Below, in pieces: positions 38,672 through 48,051 of a DNA stretch of 64,000 nt. The notes beneath the pieces were generated by a model, which was not told the origin of the DNA, made no database searches, and saw only the letters and a list, made by a program, of their open reading frames with translations. The number at the start of each line of letters is the position of its first letter. Within the stretch, counting starts at the first letter, position 1. Position numbers and translations under genes: made by a program. The stretch lies in assembly GCA_950054255.1 (NCBI GenBank), contig CATLOR010000003.1, forward strand, positions 1 through 64,000, in the 5' to 3' direction. This DNA is from an uncultured Rickettsiales bacterium. GTDB taxonomy: Bacteria > Pseudomonadota > Alphaproteobacteria > Micavibrionales > GCA-2720935.

Positions 38672-41038
38672 ATGAACAAAATTGCTAATAAAATAATTCT
38701 GATATTTTCTATTTTTACCCTTATTTTCTTAGGGTTAAATTTCTATACAAATTACATTTCTTCACATCAAGACCTAAAAAACAAATATGCTCTTCATAAC
38801 GGTAAAATTTTACAAGATCAAAAGCTTATCTCACCTTATCTTCATTGGCAAAACCAACAAAACCTAATTACCGACTTTGAACTACTTATTGAAAACACAT
38901 TAGAACACACAAAATCTATACATCTTTCATATTATCTAAAACAAGCACATATAATAGCCGAAGGCTTATCCACTAAAGAATTTGATCCTGAATTGCGCGT
39001 TTTATATAATGCTTTGTATGATAAATACTATGCTTTAAATATCTCTCTACAACAGAATAATAGAGCAGTCGCTTTTAAAATTCTCTCACAAGATATTTTA
39101 CCAACCATTCGTCAAATTGAATTCAAACGCGCGACTGAAATTGAGGATTTATATACAACCCTCTCCACAGATATTGAACGATTGAATCATGCGTTTTCTT
39201 ATCATACGTTTTTAGAACGGATTATTGCACTTATAACACTGACACTTCTGGTGATAATCGCCTTTTATATCCATCATAATTTCGCAAGTCCTATCTATAA
39301 AATCAGCCAACAAATAAAAACTATTTTAAAAGATGGTATAACCGATCACGCCTTATATCAAAAATACATTGAAAGATCTGATGAAGTTGGAGAGCTTGCA
39401 AAAATCACTGAAAACATCCTTCACCACAGAGAAGCTAATGCAAAACTCAATAATGAACTTACTCAGTTGAACGCCTCACTAGAAAAACAAGTAAGGCAAA
39501 GAACAAAACATCTGGAGAAAGCTATAAAAGAAGCTAAAGATGCAAGTAAAGTAAAATCAGAATTTTTAGCCACAATCAGCCATGAAATACGCACCCCCAT
39601 GAATGCTATTTTGGGAATTAGTGAAATCTTACAAGACAGTAAGCTCACTAAAAAACAAGAAGATTTTGTTAATCAAATCAAAGATTCCTCTCACGAGTTA
39701 ATTGATATCGTGAATGATTTATTTAATTTCTCAAAAATAGAAGCCGGTCAAATCGATCGTGAAAATAAACATTTTGATTTTCAGGCGTTTTTTGTTGAAA
39801 TAGAAAAGGAATTCTCCCCCTTAATACAAAAAAAGGGATTAGAATTTGAAACTCTTATTAAACACAAAGACCTCTCTTATATAACAAGTGATAAAAATCA
39901 ACTGAAACAAATTATAAATAGTTTTCTCAGTAATGCGCTTAAATTTACAGAAAAAGGTAAAATTACTTTAATTGCGAATTTACTTGATAAAAATTCCCAA
40001 TTACAAATCACCATACATGACACAGGCATAGGAATTCCTGAGAATAAGCAAAATATAATTTTTGATGCCTTCTCTCAAGCAGAGGCTTCCTCAAATCGTC
40101 GTTTTGGAGGAACAGGCTTAGGTCTTTCAATCGCAAAACATCTTGTCGAAGATATGGGCGGACATATCAAACTAAAAAGCACTGTGGGTGAAGGCTCTAC
40201 CTTTACTATCACCGTTCCACTAACGGATGAGAGCGCGTCTAAAGAACAAACCAGTTCTGATACCCCCCCTCTTCAAGCCTCTACACCAAAGAATTCAAAA
40301 CAAAAGAAACGTACTGTTTTATTAGTAGAAGACAATCTCGCAAATCAATTAGTCGCTCAAACATTAATTGAAGGGTTTGGTTATCATGTTCTAATCGCAC
40401 AAGATGGACAAAAAGCCATTGACATTGTTACCAATGCCCCACGAAAAATTGACATTATCTTGATGGATTGCCAAATGCCTATTATGGATGGATACGAAGC
40501 CACACAACATCTTATCAATAAAATGAAAAATAACGAGATCCCTTTCATTCCTATTATTGCGCAAACAGCGAATGTCATTGAAGGTGACCGCGAAAAATGC
40601 CTCACCATAGGGATGAATGATTATCTGGCAAAACCGTTAGATAAATCATTACTAAAACAAACGATAGCACATCATATCGCAGAAAAAGATAACGCCCTTA
40701 GCCCCAGACAAAAGGCTGAACAAATACGTGCTGATCTTTCTATTTTCTCAGATGAATTTTTCGATCTAAGCTACCTAAGAGAGCTTCATATGCTTCTAGG
40801 AGATAAGTTTAATGATCGTTTATTAAAGACATTTGAAAAATTAACAGCCTCATTAAACAATGTTTTAATGAATAGCAATAATCAATTATACCGTCATGCC
40901 TTACAACAAGCTATCTTAGAAGGACAGGTCATCGGCTTAAAAGGCTTAAGTGAAAACATGTCAAAACATGATGAAACAATTATTATAAACGTAATTCTAT
41001 CTGAGATCAGACGCATTAGAGGGATAATTAAAGAATAA
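38672..41038 (+). CDS. Hybrid sensor histidine kinase with receiver and degenerate Hpt-like tail
   Basis: This 788-residue membrane sensor has helices at about 8-26 and 184-202 enclosing a periplasmic helical sensor region. A HAMP-like linker and coiled coil follow (about 205-290). The kinase core has phospho-acceptor His304 (ISHEIRTPMNAILG), N-box (INSFLSNALKFT), DTGIGIPE and GGTGLGLSIAK. A receiver domain begins at about 546 (TVLLVEDNLANQ) with its aspartate in ILMDCQMPIMDG. The C-terminus (about 705-788) is helical and may be a degenerate Hpt with His742. No target gene is adjacent. Confidence 0.92.
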   Translation: MNKIANKIILIFSIFTLIFLGLNFYTNYISSHQDLKNKYALHNGKILQDQKLISPYLHWQNQQNLITDFELLIENTLEHTKSIHLSYYLKQAHIIAEGLSTKEFDPELRVLYNALYDKYYALNISLQQNNRAVAFKILSQDILPTIRQIEFKRATEIEDLYTTLSTDIERLNHAFSYHTFLERIIALITLTLLVIIAFYIHHNFASPIYKISQQIKTILKDGITDHALYQKYIERSDEVGELAKITENILHHREANAKLNNELTQLNASLEKQVRQRTKHLEKAIKEAKDASKVKSEFLATISHEIRTPMNAILGISEILQDSKLTKKQEDFVNQIKDSSHELIDIVNDLFNFSKIEAGQIDRENKHFDFQAFFVEIEKEFSPLIQKKGLEFETLIKHKDLSYITSDKNQLKQIINSFLSNALKFTEKGKITLIANLLDKNSQLQITIHDTGIGIPENKQNIIFDAFSQAEASSNRRFGGTGLGLSIAKHLVEDMGGHIKLKSTVGEGSTFTITVPLTDESASKEQTSSDTPPLQASTPKNSKQKKRTVLLVEDNLANQLVAQTLIEGFGYHVLIAQDGQKAIDIVTNAPRKIDIILMDCQMPIMDGYEATQHLINKMKNNEIPFIPIIAQTANVIEGDREKCLTIGMNDYLAKPLDKSLLKQTIAHHIAEKDNALSPRQKAEQIRADLSIFSDEFFDLSYLRELHMLLGDKFNDRLLKTFEKLTASLNNVLMNSNNQLYRHALQQAILEGQVIGLKGLSENMSKHDETIIINVILSEIRRIRGIIKE

Positions 41039-41040
41039 CG

Positions 41041-41634
41041 TTATTTCTTTTTCCATTTATCAATCGGTGATAAATCTTGAGTTTCAAGCATGTCAAAACA
41101 GGTATCTATCTCTGTTGTTGAAGAAAATAATTTATGCGTATTATCACGAATAAAGCCTTGCCCTTTCATATAATCAATCATTGATAAGAAAGGTGTCCAA
41201 TAGCCATTAATATTTAAAACGCACATCGGTTTACGTACAATGTCTAATTGGTTCCATGTGATAATCTCAGCCATTTCTTCCAATGTTCCAAACCCACCTG
41301 GAAAGACAATAAACGCATCCGCATATTTATTCATTAGCGCTTTACGCTCATGCATATTTTCAACGGCGTACCATTCATCACAGTCATAATTAGCAACCTC
41401 ACCATCAATTAATGTTTGAGGCATAACACCGATCACATAAGCATTCTCTTCTTGAGCAGCACGTGCAATCTCATACATAAGACCTGTTTTCGCACCACCA
41501 TAAACCATACGATAGCCACGTTTACCAAGCTCATGACCAAGTTCAATTGCTTTTTCTTTATAAATTGGATCTCCACCATCAAATGCGCCCATATAAACGC
41601 AAATTGTTTTGATCGGGTTTTTTTTGATTTCCAT
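41041..41634 (-). CDS. LOG family protein (TIGR00730), putative nucleoside monophosphate phosphoribohydrolase
   Basis: LOG-type enzymes cleave a ribose 5'-monophosphate from a cytokinin-like or purine nucleotide. The 197-residue protein has CVYMGAFDGGDPIY at the start, MVYGGAKTGLMYEIA, and the signature PGGFGTLEEMAEIITWNQL with the catalytic glutamates. In bacteria the real substrate is often AMP or unknown. It ends two bases from the stop of the convergent hybrid kinase gene, with no visible terminator between them. Confidence 0.92.
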   Translation of the reverse strand: MEIKKNPIKTICVYMGAFDGGDPIYKEKAIELGHELGKRGYRMVYGGAKTGLMYEIARAAQEENAYVIGVMPQTLIDGEVANYDCDEWYAVENMHERKALMNKYADAFIVFPGGFGTLEEMAEIITWNQLDIVRKPMCVLNINGYWTPFLSMIDYMKGQGFIRDNTHKLFSSTTEIDTCFDMLETQDLSPIDKWKKK

Positions 41635-41725
41635 TATTATTTACCCTTTCCCTATACTGTTTTTATATTTTAGGACAGTCATCGTATAAGAAAAGTAAAT
41701 AATTACAAAGAAATATCGTAATTCT

Positions 41726-43564
41726 TTATGCAGATTTTAGATTTTCAAGCTCTAACCAACGTGTTTCATAGCTATCTAACAATTTTTTCTTATCCCCTAG
41801 AGATAGAGAGAGTTTATTAAATTTCTCAGGGTCACTGGAGTAGGCATCTTCTCGAGCCAGAAATATCTCGATCTCTTCAATCTCACGAGACAAGACATCC
41901 ATCTTTTCTGGTAAATGATCAAGTTCATATTGCAATTTATAACTCAATTTTGTTGCCTTAGGTGATGCTTTCTTGTTTTTAGTTGTTTTTGAACTTGAAA
42001 CCTCATCAGAAACAATGCCTTTGTCTTTTAATTTTTCTTCCTTTTTCTCTTTAGAAAGCATTTCCAAATAATCGGAATAGCCACCGATACAGCCCTTAAC
42101 AACGCCATCTCCTTCAAAACCAAGAATTTTAGTCACTGTTTGATCTAGAAAATCACGATCATGACTAACGATAATCAATGTGCCTTTATATTGAGATAAA
42201 ATTTCTTCTAACATCTCAAGTGTGTCCATATCCAAATCATTTGTTGGCTCATCAAGAATTAAAAAATCTTTTGGCTCAGCCAAAACTTTTGCAAGCAATA
42301 ATCTATTTTGCTGCCCTCCAGACAAGATCTTAACAGGATCACGCACTTGAACTGGGTCAAACATAAAATCTTTCATATACCCACAAACATGACGGGATTT
42401 GCCTCGAACATCAATATAATCACCGCCCTCAGAACATAAAACACGCTGAATAGAATGATCTGGATTTAAGGCTTTTCTTTTTTGATCAAAATAAGAAAAC
42501 TCCATATTGAGAGCGCGTTTTATTTTCCCCTGATCAGCCTCCTCTTCACCAACCAACATTTTTAAAAACGTACTCTTACCCGAGCCATTTTTACCCAAGA
42601 TTCCAATACGATCCCCTTTCATAATCCTCAGTGAAAATTGATCCAATATTGTTAAATCATCATATGATTTTGAAACCTTAAAAAACTCTGCTGCCACTTT
42701 TGAATTCAATGTGCTTTCAATTGGCTGAACCTCAATCTTTGCCATCATTCTGTTAAAGGATGATTTGTCAGCCTTAAGCTTCTCTTTTTCTGCTCGAACC
42801 AGCTCTAGACGGCGGACATTTCTTTTGCGACGAGCCTTGACACCACGGTTCGCCCACTCAAGCTCTTGCTCTAACGCTTTTTGACGGTTTCTAAGCTCTC
42901 GCTCTTCTTGCTCGATAAGCATTTCTGACCATTCCTCAAAATAGGAAAACCCTTTTGGTGCGACGCGCAAATTTCCTCTGTCTAACCAAAATATCTTATT
43001 TGTAATTGTTTCTAAAAAACGCTTATCGTGACTAATACAAAGCACTGTTCCAGGAAAGCCTATTAAGTAATTTTCCAACCATTCAATAATATGAAGGTCT
43101 AAATGGTTTGTCGGCTCATCAAGAAGTAAGATATCTGGATCTTCAACCAATGCTTTAGCAAGTGAAGCACGCCTTAATTGACCGCCTGATAAATGGGACA
43201 TTTTCTTAGTCACATCAAGTTCTAGAGGTTGGACAACCATCTCAACTTTATATGATTGCATGTCTTTATCATCAGATTTCACACCTTCAAACACATAGTC
43301 AAAAATTGTTTGGTCGGGTTTAAATTTAGCTTCTTGTTCTAAATAGCCAATCGTCAAGCCTGCTGTTTGCCAGCGCTCGCCTTCATCAAGCTCTAATACA
43401 CCCATGATAATCTTCATGAGTGTTGATTTACCCGTTCCATTTTTACCAACAAGGGCAATTTTTGCATTTTGGTGAATATGAAAGGTTAAATCTTTAAATA
43501 TTTGCCTTTTTCCAAAAGCAATACTTGCATTCTCAACAGATAAAAGAGCGTTGTTTGTATTCAT
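41726..43564 (-). CDS. uup: ABC-F family ATPase, Uup type
   Basis: This soluble ABC protein with two ATPase domains acts on ribosomes and in the replication/recombination context described for Uup. I start at the ATG at 43564 (MNTNNALLSVENASIAFG) because an ABC-F protein normally opens its first domain within a few residues. A frame to 43669 adds 35 unlikely residues. Walker A sites are GKNGTGKSTLM and GKNGSGKSTFL; the signatures are LSGGQLRRASLAKAL and LSGGQQNRLLLAKVL. The charged linker and the C-terminal coiled coil (from about 545) match Uup rather than EttA. Confidence 0.9.
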   Translation of the reverse strand: MNTNNALLSVENASIAFGKRQIFKDLTFHIHQNAKIALVGKNGTGKSTLMKIIMGVLELDEGERWQTAGLTIGYLEQEAKFKPDQTIFDYVFEGVKSDDKDMQSYKVEMVVQPLELDVTKKMSHLSGGQLRRASLAKALVEDPDILLLDEPTNHLDLHIIEWLENYLIGFPGTVLCISHDKRFLETITNKIFWLDRGNLRVAPKGFSYFEEWSEMLIEQEERELRNRQKALEQELEWANRGVKARRKRNVRRLELVRAEKEKLKADKSSFNRMMAKIEVQPIESTLNSKVAAEFFKVSKSYDDLTILDQFSLRIMKGDRIGILGKNGSGKSTFLKMLVGEEEADQGKIKRALNMEFSYFDQKRKALNPDHSIQRVLCSEGGDYIDVRGKSRHVCGYMKDFMFDPVQVRDPVKILSGGQQNRLLLAKVLAEPKDFLILDEPTNDLDMDTLEMLEEILSQYKGTLIIVSHDRDFLDQTVTKILGFEGDGVVKGCIGGYSDYLEMLSKEKKEEKLKDKGIVSDEVSSSKTTKNKKASPKATKLSYKLQYELDHLPEKMDVLSREIEEIEIFLAREDAYSSDPEKFNKLSLSLGDKKKLLDSYETRWLELENLKSA

Positions 43565-43708
43565 AGTGCATAAATAAGTATCAAAGTTACGTTTCTTGAC
43601 ATAGTTTAAAACTTTATTGCTAAAGTTCTTGCCAGTCGTCGCAACAGTTACTATATTTTTTACTATCAAATCAATAACATTATAAAAAAAGTCGGGAGAA
43701 ATAACGCT

Positions 43709-46000
43709 ATGAGTCTCACAAAATCTGCAAAAACAGCCTTTGGATCTTCAATTTTATTCGCACTGCAAAAAATGAAAGCGATTCCACGCATTTCAGAAAC
43801 AGAGCGTATCGCCCTAGACGCCGGAACAGCTGTATGGGACAAAGAGCTGTTATCCGGAAAACCAAATTGGGATATTTTACACAGCTTAAAACCAGAGCTA
43901 ACAGATGAAGAACAAGCTTTCTTAGACGGGCCTGTAAACGAGCTGTGTGAACTAATCGATGATTGGCAAATTTCTCGCAGTGAAGATGGTGACCTTCCGC
44001 CTCATATTTGGGATTTCATCAAGAAAAATAAATTCTTAGGGATGGTTATTCCAAAAGATCATGGAGGCTTAGGATTTACAGCTTACGCCCATTCTCAAGT
44101 TGTCATGAAACTTGCTAGCCGCAGTATTACAGCCGCTGTGTCTGTCATGGTTCCTAATTCATTAGGCCCTGGTGAATTATTACATCTTTATGGAACAGAT
44201 GAACAAAAACATCATTATTTGCCACGCCTTGCCGATGGCCGAGAAATTCCGTGTTTTGCTCTTACCGGCCCTGATAATGGTTCTGACGCAACAAGTATGG
44301 AAGAGTGTGCTTACGCTGTTGTTGAGAAAGATGCAGAAGGTAATCTGCAACTGCGCATGAATTGGGAAAAACGTTATATTACACTCGGTCCAATCGCGAC
44401 ACTCGTCGGAATGGCTGTTCATGTGAGTGACCCTGACGGCTTATTACAAGGAACAGGGCAAGAAGGTTTAACAACCGTGTTGATCCCCCATAATACACCT
44501 GGTGTGACAATTGGTGATCGCCACAGACCTCTTGATCTCGCTTTTCACAATGGACCAAACTGGGGTAAAGACGTTGTTGTTCCAATCGATTATGTGATTG
44601 GTGGGCAAGAAAAAGTTGGACATGGTTGGCGCATGTTGGGTGAATGCTTGTCTGTTGGACGTTCTATTTCTCTTCCTGCTCTTTCAACTGCAGCCTCGAA
44701 ACTATCTTCAATGACAACAGGTGCTTACACAGAAGTTCGTCAGCAATTTAAAAGCAAAATTTCTCAATTTGAAGGGATCGAAGAACCGCTTGCACGTATT
44801 GCTGGTAAAACATATACACTTGATGCAATGCGCACCGCTTCAGCGCGCATGGTTGATAGAGGTGAACGCCCGACCATCATTTCAGCGATTGCTAAATATC
44901 ATGCAACTGAGAAAATGCGTAGCGTCATCGACGACGCTATGGACATTCATGGTGGTAAAGGGATTTGTAATGGCCCTAACAACTATTTGGCAGAAGTTTA
45001 CAAAAGTATTCCTGTTGCGATTACGGTTGAAGGCGCCAACATCATGACACGTAACTTGATTATTTTTGGTCAAGGTGGCGTGAGAGCACATGAATATTTG
45101 CTTGATATCGTACGTGCAACTGAAAACCCAGACAAAGAACAAGGCGCACGCGACCTTATCAAACCAACACTTGGTTTTGTTGGTAGTATCATGGCAAACC
45201 TATGGCGTTCGATGACAGGCTTTAACTTAGCAAAAATCCCCTCTACTGATAAGGCTTTAAAAAAGCATTATAAAAAGATCAATCATATGTCTGCTCGCTT
45301 TAACTTCGCAGCAAATATGTCGATTATCTTCCTCGGTGATAAATTGAAGTTTAAAGAGCGTACATCAGCGCGCCTTGGAGATGTCTTAAGTAATCTTTAC
45401 ATGGCTTCAGCCGCACTCAATCACTATCAAAATCAAGGATCTCATTCAGAAGATCTCGCTTTGGTGAATTGGGTTGTTGAAAATTGTATGCATGATGCTG
45501 AAGTGGCTATGAATGACCTTGCTAAAAACCACCCTAACCCATTAGTTAAGGGGCTACTACGTGTTGTGAATTCTGTTGTTACATTAACAGGTAGAAGCAA
45601 CCGCAAGCCAAACGACAAGCTTGATCATGAAGTTGCAAAAACAATCACAACACCAGGCGCAACACGTGACCGTCTTGTTTCTGGATTATTTGTTTCCAAA
45701 GATAAAGCAGATATCCTCAATATCCTAGAGCGCGCTTTTGTAGCTGCTCAAGAATCAGGTGACGCTGAGCGCAAAGTGGCCAAAGCCGTTCACAAAGGCT
45801 TTATCGCCAATAAAAATGATCTACAAACAGCTGTTACCAAAGAAATTATTACAGCTGATGAAGCTCAAAAAATTGAAACAGCGGCAACATTACGCCGTCA
45901 GGTAATCATGGTTGATGACTTTAAATCTTATAAGCGTGAAGATTTAGAGCCAAACAAGCGTGAACATAACCTTGACCGCAAACCTAAGCCTGCTGCATAA
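43709..46000 (+). CDS. fadE: Acyl-CoA dehydrogenase, FadE type
   Basis: FadE carries out the first, FAD-dependent step of fatty-acid beta-oxidation. At 763 residues it is the long FadE form, not the 380-residue ACAD. Visible motifs are IPKDHGGLGFTAYAHS, the FAD/substrate-binding FALTGPDNGSDATS, DIHGGKGICNGPNNYLAE and ITVEGANIMTRNLIIFGQG. A C-terminal extension of about 250 residues is typical of FadE. No other beta-oxidation gene is adjacent. A strong terminator follows at 46052. Confidence 0.93.
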   Translation: MSLTKSAKTAFGSSILFALQKMKAIPRISETERIALDAGTAVWDKELLSGKPNWDILHSLKPELTDEEQAFLDGPVNELCELIDDWQISRSEDGDLPPHIWDFIKKNKFLGMVIPKDHGGLGFTAYAHSQVVMKLASRSITAAVSVMVPNSLGPGELLHLYGTDEQKHHYLPRLADGREIPCFALTGPDNGSDATSMEECAYAVVEKDAEGNLQLRMNWEKRYITLGPIATLVGMAVHVSDPDGLLQGTGQEGLTTVLIPHNTPGVTIGDRHRPLDLAFHNGPNWGKDVVVPIDYVIGGQEKVGHGWRMLGECLSVGRSISLPALSTAASKLSSMTTGAYTEVRQQFKSKISQFEGIEEPLARIAGKTYTLDAMRTASARMVDRGERPTIISAIAKYHATEKMRSVIDDAMDIHGGKGICNGPNNYLAEVYKSIPVAITVEGANIMTRNLIIFGQGGVRAHEYLLDIVRATENPDKEQGARDLIKPTLGFVGSIMANLWRSMTGFNLAKIPSTDKALKKHYKKINHMSARFNFAANMSIIFLGDKLKFKERTSARLGDVLSNLYMASAALNHYQNQGSHSEDLALVNWVVENCMHDAEVAMNDLAKNHPNPLVKGLLRVVNSVVTLTGRSNRKPNDKLDHEVAKTITTPGATRDRLVSGLFVSKDKADILNILERAFVAAQESGDAERKVAKAVHKGFIANKNDLQTAVTKEIITADEAQKIETAATLRRQVIMVDDFKSYKREDLEPNKREHNLDRKPKPAA

Positions 46001-46051
46001 GAAATATGTCGCACAGATAATCGTCAGCTAATAAGACGATATCACAATTTA

Positions 46052-46082
46052 AACACCCTCCTTCAAAGAGGGTGTTTTTTTT
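46052..46082 (+). terminator. Intrinsic terminator after fadE
   Basis: AACACCCTC (46052-46060) pairs with GAGGGTGTT (46068-46076) across a 7-base loop, followed by a T run. Confidence 0.9.
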
Positions 46083-46093
46083 AAGAGCATTTA

Positions 46094-46121
46094 TTGACAT
46101 CGTCATGACAATATGTAATCT
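46094..46121 (+). promoter_or_regulatory. Promoter of the 46157-47358 operon
   Basis: TTGACA (46094-46099), a 16-base spacer and TAATCT (46116-46121), just after the fadE terminator and 36 bases before the start at 46157. Confidence 0.65.
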
Positions 46122-46156
46122 TAACCCCATTACATAACATCGAAAGCACATGGACT

Positions 46157-46504
46157 ATGAGTGAAAAAGAAACAATTCAAGGCATTTTTAATATTAACTT
46201 AGATATGGGACGCCATGCTTATTGGTATGTGCGCACAAATAGCCCTATTCAAATAACTCCTCTTAAAGATGGCGATTCTTTGACAATTTATACTGATGAA
46301 AGCGAATCTGAGATCGTATGGCAAGGTACAGTTCAAACGAATAGTAAGAAAACAGGTACAGGAGCTTTCTATCCATTCGATATGATCCAAGCTATTAAAG
46401 ATCATTACGGCTTTACTGATAAACAAATGGAAGTTGTAAGCACAGGCGCGGCGATTAACAAACTCTTCATAGGGAAACCTGCCAAACTTACTTTAAATTC
46501 ATAG
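46157..46504 (+). CDS. Unrecognised 115-residue protein
   Basis: I do not recognise this family. The small soluble protein has a beta-rich first half (GIFNINLDMGRHAYWYVRTN; DSLTIYTDESESEIVWQGTV) and a helical second half (PFDMIQAIKDHYGFTDKQ), with no cysteine. It has its own promoter at 46094 and is two bases before a Nudix-like gene, so the two are surely co-transcribed and may work together. The stop TAG at 46502-46504 nearly touches the next ATG. Confidence 0.75.
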   Translation: MSEKETIQGIFNINLDMGRHAYWYVRTNSPIQITPLKDGDSLTIYTDESESEIVWQGTVQTNSKKTGTGAFYPFDMIQAIKDHYGFTDKQMEVVSTGAAINKLFIGKPAKLTLNS

Positions 46505-46506
46505 CT

Positions 46507-47358
46507 ATGAATGATCTTGAGAAATATATGCCACAAGCACGCTCTATTTTAGAGGAGCTAAATTCTGGCCCTTCGGGTCTTATTGCTTATATGTGGGCTA
46601 ATTGCGCTGAATTACAGACCATCACACATAATGGAGTTACCTATAGCTATCAAAAACCCTATATAGCTCCAACAAGTAACACCCCTCTTGTTCCTTATTA
46701 TGCGCTTTTAAAAACAAACCGCACGGGTGTTGAAGTTACGGTTCCTGCGGGTGGCACTCAAGACATCATGTTTGAATTTAATAATCAAACTTATTATGCT
46801 GAACTTAAGAAACCACAAAACCAAATAGACCTCTTAGAAAAATTACTAAATATGAAAGCAGATGAGATGAATGACACGTTATTCGTCGCAGCGCTTCTAT
46901 CGCATCCAAATATTTCAAATGTAGCCTTAGAACCAGAATTATCTGCTGCGAAACGTGAAACAGAAGAAGAGCATGGATGGAGTTATGATCAAAATTCTGA
47001 CAAAGCATCTTTAAGATTTGAACTCAATGAGCCCATTTTTTCAAAAAGAAGCTATGCAACTAATCCACCAACGCCTATTAATCAAAAACTTTTTGTAGTT
47101 GAAACACAAGACTTTGAAAATTGTCCGCCCGTACGCACAGATAAAGTTGAAAGTAAAATCCCATACAGAATGGGAACACACTTTTACGAACAAGGTGACT
47201 ATATGTCACTAGAAGATCTAAAGAGCCACTTAGACACTGTTCAAGAGCATTTCAACACTCTGTCTACACCGTTAGAAGAAGATGAAATCAATCTAAAAGT
47301 TGCTATCACGCGTTATGAAATAATGGAGCGCGTTCAAAGACGCATCTTAGCGTTATAA
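46507..47358 (+). CDS. Nudix-like hydrolase with a partly degenerate Nudix box
   Basis: This 283-residue protein contains E142-x7-RETEEEHGW (Arg150, Glu151, Glu154, Glu155, Gly157), the metal-binding core of the Nudix box. The usual glycine six residues before the first Glu is Ile136, and an aliphatic position holds Thr. The metal ligands are intact, so hydrolysis of a nucleoside-diphosphate-linked substrate is plausible. The first 60 residues and the last 70 have no match I recognise. Its partner is the 115-residue gene two bases upstream. It ends one base from the convergent esterase gene. Confidence 0.72.
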   Translation: MNDLEKYMPQARSILEELNSGPSGLIAYMWANCAELQTITHNGVTYSYQKPYIAPTSNTPLVPYYALLKTNRTGVEVTVPAGGTQDIMFEFNNQTYYAELKKPQNQIDLLEKLLNMKADEMNDTLFVAALLSHPNISNVALEPELSAAKRETEEEHGWSYDQNSDKASLRFELNEPIFSKRSYATNPPTPINQKLFVVETQDFENCPPVRTDKVESKIPYRMGTHFYEQGDYMSLEDLKSHLDTVQEHFNTLSTPLEEDEINLKVAITRYEIMERVQRRILAL

Positions 47359-47359
47359 C

Positions 47360-48025
47360 TTAATCTTTTAAATACTCCACAGCGTGATCCACAGCCGTTT
47401 TCAAACCAACTTCATCAATAGAGTGTGCAAGATCAGGTCTAGATAATGTTTCAACATTATACCCCGCCTCTTTCAAACGATGTTGACTAACCGCCATTGC
47501 GTCATATGGAACAACATCATCTTGTTCGCCGTGAACAAGCAAGATCGGCGTTTCTTTATTCTTTGATAAATCTGTGGCAGAATTCATCAAAGCCCCTGAA
47601 AACCCAATAATGCCCGCAAGTGGTTTTTCTCTGTTCAAGCCAGTAAAAAGGCTCATCATTGTGCCTTGTGAAAACCCAACCAAAACAAGTTTATCCGCAC
47701 TCACTTTATAATGATCTAGAATTTCATCAATAAAGCCATCAAGTTTAGGCGATGCTTCTTTCACCAATGTTTCCATGACATGTGGATCACGATCTTGAAG
47801 AGAAAACCATTGAAACGAATTCTCATAGCCTGGAGGTGCCATATCACAAATCTCTGGTGCATTTGGTGAGATAAAAATTGTGTCAGGTAATTCTTTCGCA
47901 AAATAAGGCGCTAGCGCAATTAAATCATCCCCATTAGAACCAAGCCCATGTAAAAACAAAACAATGCTTTTAGCTTTACCGTTTGATACAGGGCCAACTG
48001 CGTGACCACTAAGTGAAAATTCCAT
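47360..48025 (-). CDS. Carboxylesterase / phospholipase family alpha/beta hydrolase
   Basis: This 221-residue serine hydrolase of the carboxylesterase 2 (YpfH-like) family has VLFLHGLGSNGDDLIALAPY at the oxyanion side, the nucleophile in LVGFSQGTMMSL, the acid in VHGEQDDVVPYDAM and the histidine in RPDLAHSIDEVGL. There is no signal peptide, so it is cytoplasmic. Relatives cleave short-chain esters or lysophospholipids. It lies 26 bases after prfB on the same strand. Confidence 0.9.
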   Translation of the reverse strand: MEFSLSGHAVGPVSNGKAKSIVLFLHGLGSNGDDLIALAPYFAKELPDTIFISPNAPEICDMAPPGYENSFQWFSLQDRDPHVMETLVKEASPKLDGFIDEILDHYKVSADKLVLVGFSQGTMMSLFTGLNREKPLAGIIGFSGALMNSATDLSKNKETPILLVHGEQDDVVPYDAMAVSQHRLKEAGYNVETLSRPDLAHSIDEVGLKTAVDHAVEYLKD

Positions 48026-48051
48026 TATTCATTCCTTTTCTTTAACTTACT

